DNA from: an uncultured Eubacteriales bacterium
Lineage (GTDB): Bacteria > Bacillota > Clostridia > Peptostreptococcales > Anaerovoracaceae
DNA length: 34,852 nucleotides
Assembly (NCBI GenBank): GCA_900318155.1
Contig: ONJN01000089.1
Location: forward strand, 1 to 34,852
Direction: 5' to 3'
Shown here: piece after piece, positions 17,090 through 24,695 of the stretch
Layout: each line of letters starts with the position of its first letter
Position numbering within the stretch: the stretch's first letter is position 1
Notes under the pieces: model-generated
Database searches by the model: none
Told to the model about the DNA's origin: nothing
What the model saw: the letters and a program-made list of their open reading frames with translations, nothing else
Made by a program: the position numbers and the translations under genes

Positions 17090-17190
17090 GACATTAACGG
17101 TTTCCTGTGATACCGCTTATAATCTGTTTTTCATTATGATTAGAGAAACAGTCTGGTCCCGCGAAGCGAGCAGTAAGCTGTAAAACAAAC

Positions 17191-17224
17191 TAATAAAAAC
17201 GCTGTGATTGGCATCACAGCGTTT
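17191..17224 (-). terminator. Terminator after tRNA-Leu
   Basis: Minus strand AAACGCTGTGAT-GCCA-ATCACAGCGTTT, 12-bp perfect stem with tetraloop, then TTATT. It starts 5 bp after the tRNA. Confidence 0.85.
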
Positions 17225-17228
17225 CTGA

Positions 17229-17310
17229 TGCGGTTGGAGGGATTCGAACCCTCACGGTTTTACCCACACGGACCTGAACCGTGCGCGTCTGCCAATTCCG
17301 CCACAACCGC
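17229..17310 (-). tRNA. tRNA-Leu (anticodon CAG)
   Basis: Class II tRNA with a long variable arm. Acceptor GCGGTTG pairs with CAACCGC, discriminator A. Anticodon arm CACGG-TTCAGGT-CCGTG gives CAG (reads CUG). T arm GAGGG-TTCGAAT-CCCTC. The CCA end is not encoded, unlike tRNA-Pro in this window. Promoter at 17335-17363, terminator at 17191-17224. Confidence 0.96.
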
Positions 17311-17334
17311 ATGACTTTTCAGCAAGCAAGATAA

Positions 17335-17363
17335 ATTATACACAATATAATCTGTAAATGCAA
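17335..17363 (-). promoter_or_regulatory. Promoter of tRNA-Leu
   Basis: Minus strand TTGCAT (17363-17358), 17-bp spacer, TATAAT (17340-17335). Confidence 0.8.
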
Positions 17364-17377
17364 GAGGAAAATCACAA

Positions 17378-17402
17378 GCCGGAGCATATTTTTTTCTCCG
17401 GC
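17378..17402 (-). terminator. Possible terminator after the FAD dehydrogenase
   Basis: GCCGGAG and CTCCGGC (7-bp arms) with an 11-nt A-rich loop on the minus strand; only a weak T-rich tail follows (TTGTGATTTTCC). It lies 72 bp after the gene end. Confidence 0.45.
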
Positions 17403-17474
17403 CTGCTGTATATCTTTCTTTAAACACGCCCGTTAAGAGAATCAGCACGGCGGATTCCCCGTATTCAGGCAAAA

Positions 17475-18854
17475 TCAACGATACTTTTCCGCGAGAAGTC
17501 TGGCCACATGGATACCGCTGGCTGATGCCTGCGACAGCGAATGCGTAACGCCGGATCCATCGCCGATCGCGTACAGACCCGGTATTTTCGTCATCAGATT
17601 TTCGTCAACGTCAACTCTTGAATTGTAAAACTTGACTTCAACACCATAAAGAAGCGTGTCCTCATTCGCCGTGCCCGGCGCGATTTTATCCAGCGCGTGA
17701 ATCATTTCAATGATGTCATCCAGCTGGCGCTTTGGAATAACCAGGCTTAAATCACCCGCCGTCGCGCTCAGCGTCGGACGCGTAAAACACTTCTCCATCC
17801 TTCGCTCGCTGCTCCGGCGCCCCTTTTCCAGATCGCCGAATCGCTGCAGCAACACGCCGCCGCCAAGCATATTGGACAGACTGGCCACCGCCTCACCATA
17901 TTCATTACTGTCTTCAAACGGCTCCGTAAAGCTGTTGGAAACAAGCAGCGCAAAGTTCGTATTCTCTGTATGAAGCTCCGGATTCGCGTAGCTATGCCCG
18001 TTTACGGTCACAATTCCGTTCGTATTTTCAGCTACGACTTCTCCGTGCGGGTTCATGCAGAATGTCCGCACAAGATCATTGTATTTTTCTGTCTGATAAA
18101 CAATCTTGCTTTCATAGACACTCTCCGTGATATGTTCAAAGATCTCAGCCGGAAGTTCTACGCGCACGCCAATATCCACCCGGTTCTTCTGCTGTTCGAT
18201 CCGGAACTTGTCACAGACCTTTGAAATCCCGGCGGAGCCGGAGCGTCCTGTCGCCAGCACCAGATCCGTGCAGAAGAAATCCCCTTTGTCCGTGTGGACT
18301 GTAAACGATCCGTCGTCGTTGCGGTCAATGTCGGAAACCGTCGTATAAAACAGGATGTCAATTCTGTCTTTTACAAAATCAAAAATATTCCCGAGGATTT
18401 TTACATTTGTGTCCGTTCCCAGATGGCGAACCTGTGCATCAAGTAAATGAAGATCATTCTGAAGACACTTTGTCTTCAGCTTCGTATTCGCCGTGGAATA
18501 CAGCTTGGCGTTGCTTCCGCCCATACTGCACAGAACATCATCTACATAATACATAAGTTCCATCGCCCGGTCTTCGCCTAAAAAACGATGCAGATCGCCG
18601 CCGAACTGCGTCGTCAGATTGTACTTTCCGTCCGAAAGGCCGCCGGCTCCTCCGTACCCGTTCATAATACTGCACGGCGTACAGCGAACACATGTTTTGG
18701 TTTTACCCGCGCTGATCGGACAAACACGTTTTTCAATCGGCGCGCCGCGGTCGATTACCAGAACGCTGGCGTTATTATCAATCTTTGTCAGCTCGTACGC
18801 CATAAAAACGCCGCCGACGCCGGATCCGGCTATGATGATATCGTACTTATTCAA
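17475..18854 (-). CDS. FAD-dependent dehydrogenase (COG2509-like)
   Basis: 459 aa. N-terminal Rossmann dinucleotide-binding motif GSGVGGVFMAYEL (about residues 10-22) with the acidic VIDRG about 20 residues later. A Cys-rich segment follows (CPISAGKTKTCVRCTPCSIMNGYGGAGGLSDGK, about 45-77), typical of this uncharacterised family. A second nucleotide motif is DLVLATGRSGSAG. The C-terminal FAD motif is GLYAIGDGSGVTHSLSQASASG. It is a predicted soluble flavoprotein of unknown substrate. The TTG start at 18854 follows AAAGGAG with 10-nt spacing. The DUF1292 gene lies upstream beyond a hairpin. Confidence 0.85.
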   Translation of the reverse strand: MNKYDIIIAGSGVGGVFMAYELTKIDNNASVLVIDRGAPIEKRVCPISAGKTKTCVRCTPCSIMNGYGGAGGLSDGKYNLTTQFGGDLHRFLGEDRAMELMYYVDDVLCSMGGSNAKLYSTANTKLKTKCLQNDLHLLDAQVRHLGTDTNVKILGNIFDFVKDRIDILFYTTVSDIDRNDDGSFTVHTDKGDFFCTDLVLATGRSGSAGISKVCDKFRIEQQKNRVDIGVRVELPAEIFEHITESVYESKIVYQTEKYNDLVRTFCMNPHGEVVAENTNGIVTVNGHSYANPELHTENTNFALLVSNSFTEPFEDSNEYGEAVASLSNMLGGGVLLQRFGDLEKGRRSSERRMEKCFTRPTLSATAGDLSLVIPKRQLDDIIEMIHALDKIAPGTANEDTLLYGVEVKFYNSRVDVDENLMTKIPGLYAIGDGSGVTHSLSQASASGIHVARLLAEKYR

Positions 18855-18913
18855 AATCTGTCTGCTCCTTTAAACTTATCTTAAAACGCGGCCGAAGCCC
18901 ACTGTACACGAAA

Positions 18914-18946
18914 GATGCACCATGACTCATTACGGCCAGGTGCATC
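18914..18946 (-). terminator. Inverted repeat after the DUF1292 gene, probable terminator
   Basis: GATGCACC-N17-GGTGCATC on the minus strand followed by TTTCGTG. The 8-bp arms are perfect; the T-tract is short. Confidence 0.5.
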
Positions 18947-18983
18947 CAATAATATAATAAACACAAAAAAAAAGTAAAGAAGT

Positions 18984-19280
18984 TTATTCCTCTTCATTCT
19001 CAGCCATGATGGCATCAAACTCCCTGGCTACTTTATGGAACTGCGCGTCATCATCGATATCCATCAGTTCAAATGTTCCGTCATCGTATTCCTGATATCT
19101 GTACAAATAAACGTCGTCACTTCCATCCTGAGGAATCAGCGCGATATAGTCCTTGTCATCCAGCGGAAACACGCCCATGATCTCGCACTGCATCTTTGTG
19201 TCGTCATCGAATTCAAGCGTTATGACTTCAAGCTCTTCCTCTTCCGTCGCCGCCGCGTTTCTGTTTTTCTCTTCAGCCAT
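18984..19280 (-). CDS. DUF1292 family protein
   Basis: 98 aa, very acidic. The core is ITLEFDDDTKMQCEIMGVFPLDDKDYIALIP followed by DDVYLYRYQEYDDGTFELMDIDDD, the usual DUF1292 pattern. Function unknown; in Firmicutes related proteins (YrzB-like) sit near alaS/ruvX-type genes, but not here. The ATG at 19280 has GGGAGG upstream and is preferred over the frame opening at 19358. It has its own promoter at 19363-19391 inside the uvrC 3' end. The tail AENEEE is acidic. Confidence 0.88.
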   Translation of the reverse strand: MAEEKNRNAAATEEEELEVITLEFDDDTKMQCEIMGVFPLDDKDYIALIPQDGSDDVYLYRYQEYDDGTFELMDIDDDAQFHKVAREFDAIMAENEEE

Positions 19281-19362
19281 ATCTTTATCCTCCCTTTCAA
19301 TAGCCGGCAAAAGCAGGATCGGTTTGTCCCCGCATATTTCTGATGCAAAATCGCACATTGAT

Positions 19363-19391
19363 AATATAACACTCTCCGCTTATTATTTCAA
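19363..19391 (-). promoter_or_regulatory. Promoter of the DUF1292 gene
   Basis: Minus strand TTGAAA (19391-19386), 17-bp spacer, TATATT (19368-19363). The -35 lies within the last codons of uvrC. Confidence 0.7.
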
Positions 19392-21245
19392 CAATCCACT
19401 GTCAAAATATTCCCGGATGGCCAGGGCATTTTTTTCCGTAATCGAAGGCACCTTCATCAGTTCCCCTACACTTGCTTTACGGATCGCCTCAATATTTTTA
19501 AAATAATAAAGGAGTTCGTTTCTTCTCTTCGGTCCGATCCCTTCGATATCATCCAGCGCCGAACGGATCTGCCTTTTCCCGCGCACATTCCGGTGATAAT
19601 CAATGGCAAAACGATGTACTTCCTCCTGGATCGTTCCCGCATATCTGAAAAGAAGCGGTCGGTCTCTGAGATCAATTTCTGTTCCGTCCCGGAAAACGAC
19701 GGCACGTGTCCGGTGACTGCCGTCCTTTGCCAGACCAACCACGGGTACTGAAAGCTTCATTGCGTCAATCACTTTATATGCAGCGCTGACCTGTCCAAGC
19801 CCGCCATCCATCATGATGATGTCCGGGATGCGTATAAAACCCGGATCGCCTTTAAGCGCTCTTTGAAAACGCCGGTACAACACCTCCTGGAGGCTTGCGT
19901 AATCATCCGGCCCCTCGACCGTCCGGATTCTGAATCGCCGGTAATCCCTCCTCACCGGTTCCAACCCGTTGAAAACAACCATCGCGCCGACGGAGTCGAC
20001 ACCATTTGTGTTGGATATGTCAAAGGACTCCACCCGTATGCGCTCGCCTTCCCGCTCCGCGCTTCGCTCATAGCCTCCGGTCCTGAGCACGTCCATCATT
20101 TCCCTGTAAACAGCTTCCTCCTGTTCCTTTTTCGTTTCAGCCTTTTCCGCGAGCGTTCTCGTCATCTCCGAAATATCATTCCTGGTCAGATCCATGAGTT
20201 TTCTCTTCGGGCCTTTCTTCGGAACAAAAATACGGACTTTATGCCGGTCACGGCCGAGGAACTGTTCCAGCAGTTCTTTGTCATCCAGGTCCTCTTCAAC
20301 CAGAATCTCCGGCGGAACGACCGCCCACTGACTGTAATACTGCTTGATGAATCCGGATACAATGTCTCTCCGGGTGTCCTCTTCATCGGCCTGAATACTG
20401 AAATTCTCGCGCCCGCTGAGTTTTCCGTCCCGGACAGGAAATAACACGACAAAGCTTTTGCCGCCGCTTTTCACCGCCAGCACGATATCAAGATCCTTGT
20501 CGCTGACCATCGTGACACGCTGTTTTTCCTCCAGCGCCTTCAGTGCGGCGATATCATCGCGGTACCTGGCCGCGCGCTCAAATTCCAGCGCATCAGACGC
20601 CTCCTTCATTTTTTTATGGAGCTCATCGAGCAGCGGCTTATCTTTCCCGGACAGAAACTGAATGATTTTCCCGATCGATTCTTTGTAGTCCTGCTCGCTG
20701 ACGGAACCGCGGCAAATCCCTCTGCAGGCCTCAATATGGTAATTCAGGCACGGCCGGTGCCCGCCCGAAAAGGATACCGCACTGCATCTTTTCAGCGAAA
20801 ACATTGAATTAAAAAGATCAACAATATGGTTTACGGCGCCGACGTCGCTGTACGGTCCAAAATACCGGTTCCCGTCCTTCTTCAGGTGTCTGGTCTTTAA
20901 AACCCGTGGAAACTGCTCACTCGTTGTCACAACGATATACGGATACGTTTTGTCATCCCGCAGAAGAACATTGAATTTCGGCATGTATTTTTTAATCAGA
21001 TTGCATTCCAGAATCAGCGCTTCCATCTCGCTTCCGCACCGGATATATTCAAACTCCGCGATTTCAGAAACCATTGTTTTCACTTTCAGGCTGCTGTTTC
21101 GATAAGAGGTCTGAAAATACTGCCGGACACGATTTTTCAATGAAACCGCCTTCCCTACATAAATGACCTGACCCAAACGGTCCTTATGTATATAAACTCC
21201 CGGGCAGTCAGGGAGTTTTTTCAGATTTTCCTGTATATCAAACAT
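19383..21245 (-). CDS. uvrC: Excinuclease ABC subunit C
   Basis: 620 aa nucleotide excision repair nuclease that makes both incisions with UvrB. GIY-YIG endonuclease domain at the N-terminus (CPGVYIHKDRLGQVIYVGKA, about residues 15-34), UVR motif for UvrB contact around 195-230 (LDELHKKMKEASDALEFERAARYRD). The C-terminal RNase H-like nuclease has ESFDISNTNG and MMDGGLGQ, and a helix-hairpin-helix pair ends the protein (DDIEGIGPKRRNELL). The start ATG 21245 gives MFDIQENLKKLPDCPG; its ribosome binding site is weak. No LexA box lies upstream. The gap to the upstream S11-like gene contains repeat copy 2. Confidence 0.96.
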   Translation of the reverse strand: MFDIQENLKKLPDCPGVYIHKDRLGQVIYVGKAVSLKNRVRQYFQTSYRNSSLKVKTMVSEIAEFEYIRCGSEMEALILECNLIKKYMPKFNVLLRDDKTYPYIVVTTSEQFPRVLKTRHLKKDGNRYFGPYSDVGAVNHIVDLFNSMFSLKRCSAVSFSGGHRPCLNYHIEACRGICRGSVSEQDYKESIGKIIQFLSGKDKPLLDELHKKMKEASDALEFERAARYRDDIAALKALEEKQRVTMVSDKDLDIVLAVKSGGKSFVVLFPVRDGKLSGRENFSIQADEEDTRRDIVSGFIKQYYSQWAVVPPEILVEEDLDDKELLEQFLGRDRHKVRIFVPKKGPKRKLMDLTRNDISEMTRTLAEKAETKKEQEEAVYREMMDVLRTGGYERSAEREGERIRVESFDISNTNGVDSVGAMVVFNGLEPVRRDYRRFRIRTVEGPDDYASLQEVLYRRFQRALKGDPGFIRIPDIIMMDGGLGQVSAAYKVIDAMKLSVPVVGLAKDGSHRTRAVVFRDGTEIDLRDRPLLFRYAGTIQEEVHRFAIDYHRNVRGKRQIRSALDDIEGIGPKRRNELLYYFKNIEAIRKASVGELMKVPSITEKNALAIREYFDSGLLK

Positions 21246-21268
21246 AATTTTTTCTTTGCTAATTGCTT

Positions 21269-21356
21269 TTTCAGGCAAAACCGACAGCTGGCCGCCACTC
21301 GCTGAAGCGCTGTGGTCGCTGCAAAAAATCAGCGCTCCCGATCAAAGGTACAGGTC
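21269..21356 (-). repeat. Dispersed 88-bp intergenic repeat, copy 2
   Basis: Minus-strand counterpart of 4396-4483. Shared blocks are CTTTGATC, CAGCGCTTCAGCG and GTGGCGGCC. It fills most of the gap between the S11-like gene and uvrC. Here the hairpin is CCAC ... CGC-TTCA-GCG ... GTGG; copy 1 has CCGC at the first strand (G-U for A-U), a change that keeps the pairing. Confidence 0.65.
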
Positions 21357-21375
21357 CGGACTTACAGGCGCCATA

Positions 21376-21401
21376 CGCGGCTGCTAAAAATACCAGCCGC
21401 G
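21376..21401 (-). terminator. Hairpin spanning the S11-like gene stop codon
   Basis: CGCGGCTG-N10-CAGCCGCG on the minus strand, 8-bp perfect arms; the first arm lies in the last codons. No U-tract follows, so it may stabilise the 3' end more than terminate. Confidence 0.45.
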
Positions 21402-23363
21402 TTCCTTTCTTTCCTGTTCTTCACGCAGCTGCTGTTCCGCAAGCTGCCAGATTCTTCTGGCCTTTGCCATTCTTTTGCGTCTTCTGGCCTTCTCCCTTGC
21501 GGACGCGATCAACAATCCCGCAATGATCACAACAAGAACAACCGCACAGATCACGATCGCGGCGTTATTCGAAATCCCCAGGTAAGACGGGAACCATCCT
21601 TCAGGAATATCTTCATGAATAACAAGCGGTACGCTGTTGACCAGGTCATTGCCTACGTAAATCTGATACGACCCGACAACCTGATAGCGTGTTACCGGCG
21701 CTTTGATGTCATTATCAAACCGGGGCCTGGTTTTAATCAGTTTTTTGGACCCTTCCTTCGGAATATACGCGTATCCCGTCTCAAGCGTATAAACATTCGC
21801 CTTTGTCTTTGCACCATGACCGATTCTGATTTTCCCGACATTTTTCCCGGCCGAAATCACTTTTTCGCCTCGGATATGCTCTTTTGTGTAATCAATCACC
21901 GCTTTAAGATCTTCACTTCGGTCCGCGTTGGTATCGTCGAGAAGGACAATGTAAAGCTGAAGTCCGCTCTCAAGATAACCTGCCGCGATGCTGCACTGAT
22001 CGCCTTCAATACCGGTTATTTCTGTTTCGATCCCGAAATTTTTTTCTGCCGTAAACGTCGACAAAGCTGTAATCGTTCTCGATTCATGTTTATTCGTTTT
22101 CGGAACCGTATATTCCCGGGCGGAGGCAATTTTTTTGATCGTTGAATTCGACAAAGCGACTCGCGCGATCATCATAAAATCCGATGCTGTCGTGTAATTG
22201 CCCTCCTGGCTGCTTCCTGCCGGATCACTGAAATGCGTATGCTTGCAGCCGATATTCTTTGCCGTTTTATTCATCCGCCTGACGAAGGACTTCACACTGC
22301 CGGAGTAATTCTCGGCAAGCGCATAAGCCGCATCATCTGCAGAATCCAGCAGCATCGCGTAAAGCAGCTGCTCGACGGTCACGACTTCGCCCGGCTGAAG
22401 CTCCGCCGAGCCGCCCGGCTGCTCCGCGGCCTTTTTTGAAATGGTAATCTTCTTGTCCGGGGAAAGCTTCTGGATGGCGAGCAGCGCCGTCATCAGTGTT
22501 GCAGTGTTGTACGGTTTCGCTTTTGTTGAGGCATTCTTTGAAAAGACGACTTCTCCGGTGTTTTCGCAATAAACCTCCGCGCCTTTCGCATGAAGCACAG
22601 GTTCTGCGTCCGCATCCGGATCACCGGATGGAACAGGATTTTGATCAGTGCCGGTCTTTGTGTCCTGATCCGAGTCTGTTTTTTGGGACGCGTCGTCCGT
22701 ATCCGCCTGTCCGGCCTTATTTGAGGCGTTGTTTGCGTCTGTCTGTCCAGCCGTTTTTGCGGCGTTTTCCGTATCTGTTTTATCCGCGGATTTCGATCCA
22801 TCATTCACGTCCGTCTGTCCGGCTTTCTTCGTGGCGTCATCAGCGTCCGCCTTTCCAGCCGGGTTTGCGGTGTTTTTCGCAGGCGCTTTTTTAGCCGCAT
22901 CACCCGATGCGGTTTGATTCGCTGTACCGGATGAACCGCCTGTTTTATTCTTTTTTGCCTTATCCGTCTCTGTTTTCTTTTTCGTCGTTTCTGATGGTTC
23001 CGCTTTACTATTCTTTTTTTTCTTTTCCGCAGCTGTTTTCTTTTTTGCCGCCGCTTTAGAAGGCTTTTTTTTAGAAGTATCGGTTTTTTTCCTCACCTTC
23101 TTCATTTTCCCGGCCTTCTTTGCTGCCTTTTTCTTTACCGCTTTTTTCGTCTTCTTCGCTGCGGTCTGTTCGGTTTTTTTCGTTTTCGTTGTTTTCTTCG
23201 CAGCATAACAAGCCGGCCGGAGCGCTCCCGTCCAAACGATGAGGACCAAAATCAGCAACACTGCAGCCAGCTTCTTAATTCTGTGTTTTATTTCATTATT
23301 TCTATTATTGAACACTGTGTCACAGCTCCTGTTCATGTCTTCCCGGCGATCATGAAAAAGCAA
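21384..23363 (-). CDS. D-Ala-D-Ala carboxypeptidase-like (S11) pseudoenzyme with long charged linker
   Basis: 659 aa. Signal/anchor segment at about residues 32-48 and a CYA-A cleavage-like site. Then about 190 residues of Lys/Ala-rich low complexity that pass into five tandem 12-residue acidic repeats. The S11 (DacA/PBP5) domain follows from about residue 260 (GAEVYCENTGEVVFSKNA), then a C-terminal beta domain, a transmembrane helix (IVICAVVLVVIIAGLLI) and a basic cytoplasmic tail. By alignment with the family from memory, SxxK reads N286-T-A-T, SxN reads S-A-D (341-343) and KTG reads E-G-D (453-455), so peptidase activity is unlikely. Start: TTG 23363 with AAAGGA 6 nt upstream; an ATG at 23336 is the alternative. 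It follows serC by 16 bp. Confidence 0.85.
   Translation of the reverse strand: MLFHDRREDMNRSCDTVFNNRNNEIKHRIKKLAAVLLILVLIVWTGALRPACYAAKKTTKTKKTEQTAAKKTKKAVKKKAAKKAGKMKKVRKKTDTSKKKPSKAAAKKKTAAEKKKKNSKAEPSETTKKKTETDKAKKNKTGGSSGTANQTASGDAAKKAPAKNTANPAGKADADDATKKAGQTDVNDGSKSADKTDTENAAKTAGQTDANNASNKAGQADTDDASQKTDSDQDTKTGTDQNPVPSGDPDADAEPVLHAKGAEVYCENTGEVVFSKNASTKAKPYNTATLMTALLAIQKLSPDKKITISKKAAEQPGGSAELQPGEVVTVEQLLYAMLLDSADDAAYALAENYSGSVKSFVRRMNKTAKNIGCKHTHFSDPAGSSQEGNYTTASDFMMIARVALSNSTIKKIASAREYTVPKTNKHESRTITALSTFTAEKNFGIETEITGIEGDQCSIAAGYLESGLQLYIVLLDDTNADRSEDLKAVIDYTKEHIRGEKVISAGKNVGKIRIGHGAKTKANVYTLETGYAYIPKEGSKKLIKTRPRFDNDIKAPVTRYQVVGSYQIYVGNDLVNSVPLVIHEDIPEGWFPSYLGISNNAAIVICAVVLVVIIAGLLIASAREKARRRKRMAKARRIWQLAEQQLREEQERKERGWYF
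22671..22850 (-). repeat. Five 36-bp tandem repeats coding 12-residue units
   Basis: Within the S11-like gene. Encoded units in order: ADADDATKKAGQ, TDVNDGSKSADK, TDTENAAKTAGQ, TDANNASNKAGQ, ADTDDASQKTDS. They are degenerate but in phase and form part of the wall-spanning linker. Confidence 0.8.
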
Positions 23364-23379
23364 CTGTTTTCCTTTATGA

Positions 23380-24471
23380 TTATTTATTCTCGGTTTCAAA
23401 CTTCTTCATGAACGCAACCAGTTTATCAACACCTTCAGGAGGCATCGCATTATACAGGCTTGCACGGATTCCACCGACACTGCGGTGTCCTTTCAGATTT
23501 GCCATACCCTGCGCCCGGGCTTCCTCAACGAACTTTGCATCCAGTTCTTTGTCACCCGTAACAAAAGTAATATTCATCAGCGAACGATCCTTCGGATCGG
23601 TCGTCGTTTTATAAAAATCAGTTGAATCGAGATAATCGTAAAGCTTACCCGCTTTTTCAACGTCCATCCGATGCATTTCCGACAGTCCGCCGATGCTCTT
23701 CAGGTATTCAAAAACAAGGCCCGCGATATAAATCGTATAGCATGGCGGTGTGTTGTACATCGAGCCTTTATCCGCGTGAATCTTATAATCGAGATAAACC
23801 GGCGTTTTTTCACCGGCATGCCCGATCAGATCCTCCCGGATGATGACGATCGTTACACCCGCAGGCGCGACATTTTTCTGCGCTCCGGCGAAAATCAGGC
23901 CAAATCGGCTGACATCGATCTCTTCACTGAGGAAGCAGGAGGACATATCAGCAACCAGCGGTATATCACCTGTATCTGGAATGTACGGATAATGCGTCCC
24001 AAAGATCGTATTATTATAACATATGTAGACATAATCTGCATCGGCCCTGAAATCCTCTCTTCCACATACCGGAATATAAGAAAACTGATCGTCTTCGGAA
24101 CTTGCAGCGACTTTGATATCACCGAATTTACAGGCTTCTTCATAGGCTTTCTTCGCCCAGCTGCCGGTCAGGATATAGTCAGCTTTCCCCGTGTTCCTGA
24201 GAAGATTCATCGGTACCATTGAAAACTGCAGCGTCCCGCCGCCCTGTAAGAAGAGAACCTTATAGTTGTCCGGGATACATAATAAGTCTCTGAGATCCGA
24301 TTCCGCCTTATCGATAATTGCCTGAAATTCTGCTGAGCGATGGCTCATTTCCATAACAGACTCTCCGGTTCCGTGATAATTAAACATCTCTCCTGCTGCT
24401 TTTTCAAGAACCGACAAAGGAAGCATAGACGGACCTGCCGAAAAATTATATATCCTGTCATACTTTGCCAT
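23380..24471 (-). CDS. serC: Phosphoserine aminotransferase
   Basis: 363 aa PLP enzyme that converts 3-phosphohydroxypyruvate and glutamate to phosphoserine, step two of serine synthesis. Conserved features: YNFSAGPSMLP at the N-terminus, FLQGGGTLQFSM, LTGSWAKKAYEEA, VADMSSCFLS (PLP-contacting Asp), the Schiff-base Lys in FAGAQKNVAPAG, and the C-terminal GHRSVGGIRASLYNAMP. The ATG at 24471 follows GGAGGAATTTGAA and is preferred over the opening at 24525. A strong promoter is at 24569-24597. It is divergent from serA, so the two pathway genes share a control region. Confidence 0.96.
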   Translation of the reverse strand: MAKYDRIYNFSAGPSMLPLSVLEKAAGEMFNYHGTGESVMEMSHRSAEFQAIIDKAESDLRDLLCIPDNYKVLFLQGGGTLQFSMVPMNLLRNTGKADYILTGSWAKKAYEEACKFGDIKVAASSEDDQFSYIPVCGREDFRADADYVYICYNNTIFGTHYPYIPDTGDIPLVADMSSCFLSEEIDVSRFGLIFAGAQKNVAPAGVTIVIIREDLIGHAGEKTPVYLDYKIHADKGSMYNTPPCYTIYIAGLVFEYLKSIGGLSEMHRMDVEKAGKLYDYLDSTDFYKTTTDPKDRSLMNITFVTGDKELDAKFVEEARAQGMANLKGHRSVGGIRASLYNAMPPEGVDKLVAFMKKFETENK

Positions 24472-24568
24472 TTCAAATTCCTCCGATACCATTGATATTA
24501 CAAAAAAATTATCACTCAAGCACAATTATTCATCTGATTTTTGTGTTGCGTGAAAAAAATATGAACTT

Positions 24569-24597
24569 ATTATAGCACTATGTATCTTGAAAGTAAA
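24569..24597 (-). promoter_or_regulatory. Promoter of serC
   Basis: Minus strand TTTACT (24597-24592), 17-bp spacer, TATAAT (24574-24569). Confidence 0.8.
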
Positions 24598-24643
24598 GAC
24601 AGTTAATGTTATTCTATTGTTTGAAACCTTGAAAATAAAAATA

Positions 24644-24659
24644 TGTATGGCAACATACA
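24644..24659 (+). promoter_or_regulatory. Inverted repeat upstream of serA
   Basis: TGTATG-GCAA-CATACA, 6-bp perfect arms with a tetraloop, 36 bp before the serA start. TTGAAA at 24620-24625 may be the -35 of serA, which would put this repeat at or just after the -10. Operator or leader hairpin; the regulator is unknown. Confidence 0.45.
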
Positions 24660-24695
24660 GATTATAAAAATATCGGAATACTGGAGGCATTGCTC

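Noticed and set aside
17260-17478. 72-aa minus-strand frame ending in a typical ...AELADAHGSGP phrase
   Set aside because: It reads through the tRNA-Leu gene; this phrase is the usual artefact of translating tRNA-Leu.
21312-22145. 277-aa plus-strand frame
   Set aside because: Antisense to the S11-like gene; no domain recognised.
22671-22850. Periodic repeats that could suggest a CRISPR array
   Set aside because: The 36-bp period has no conserved repeat/unique spacer alternation and is in frame within a protein gene.
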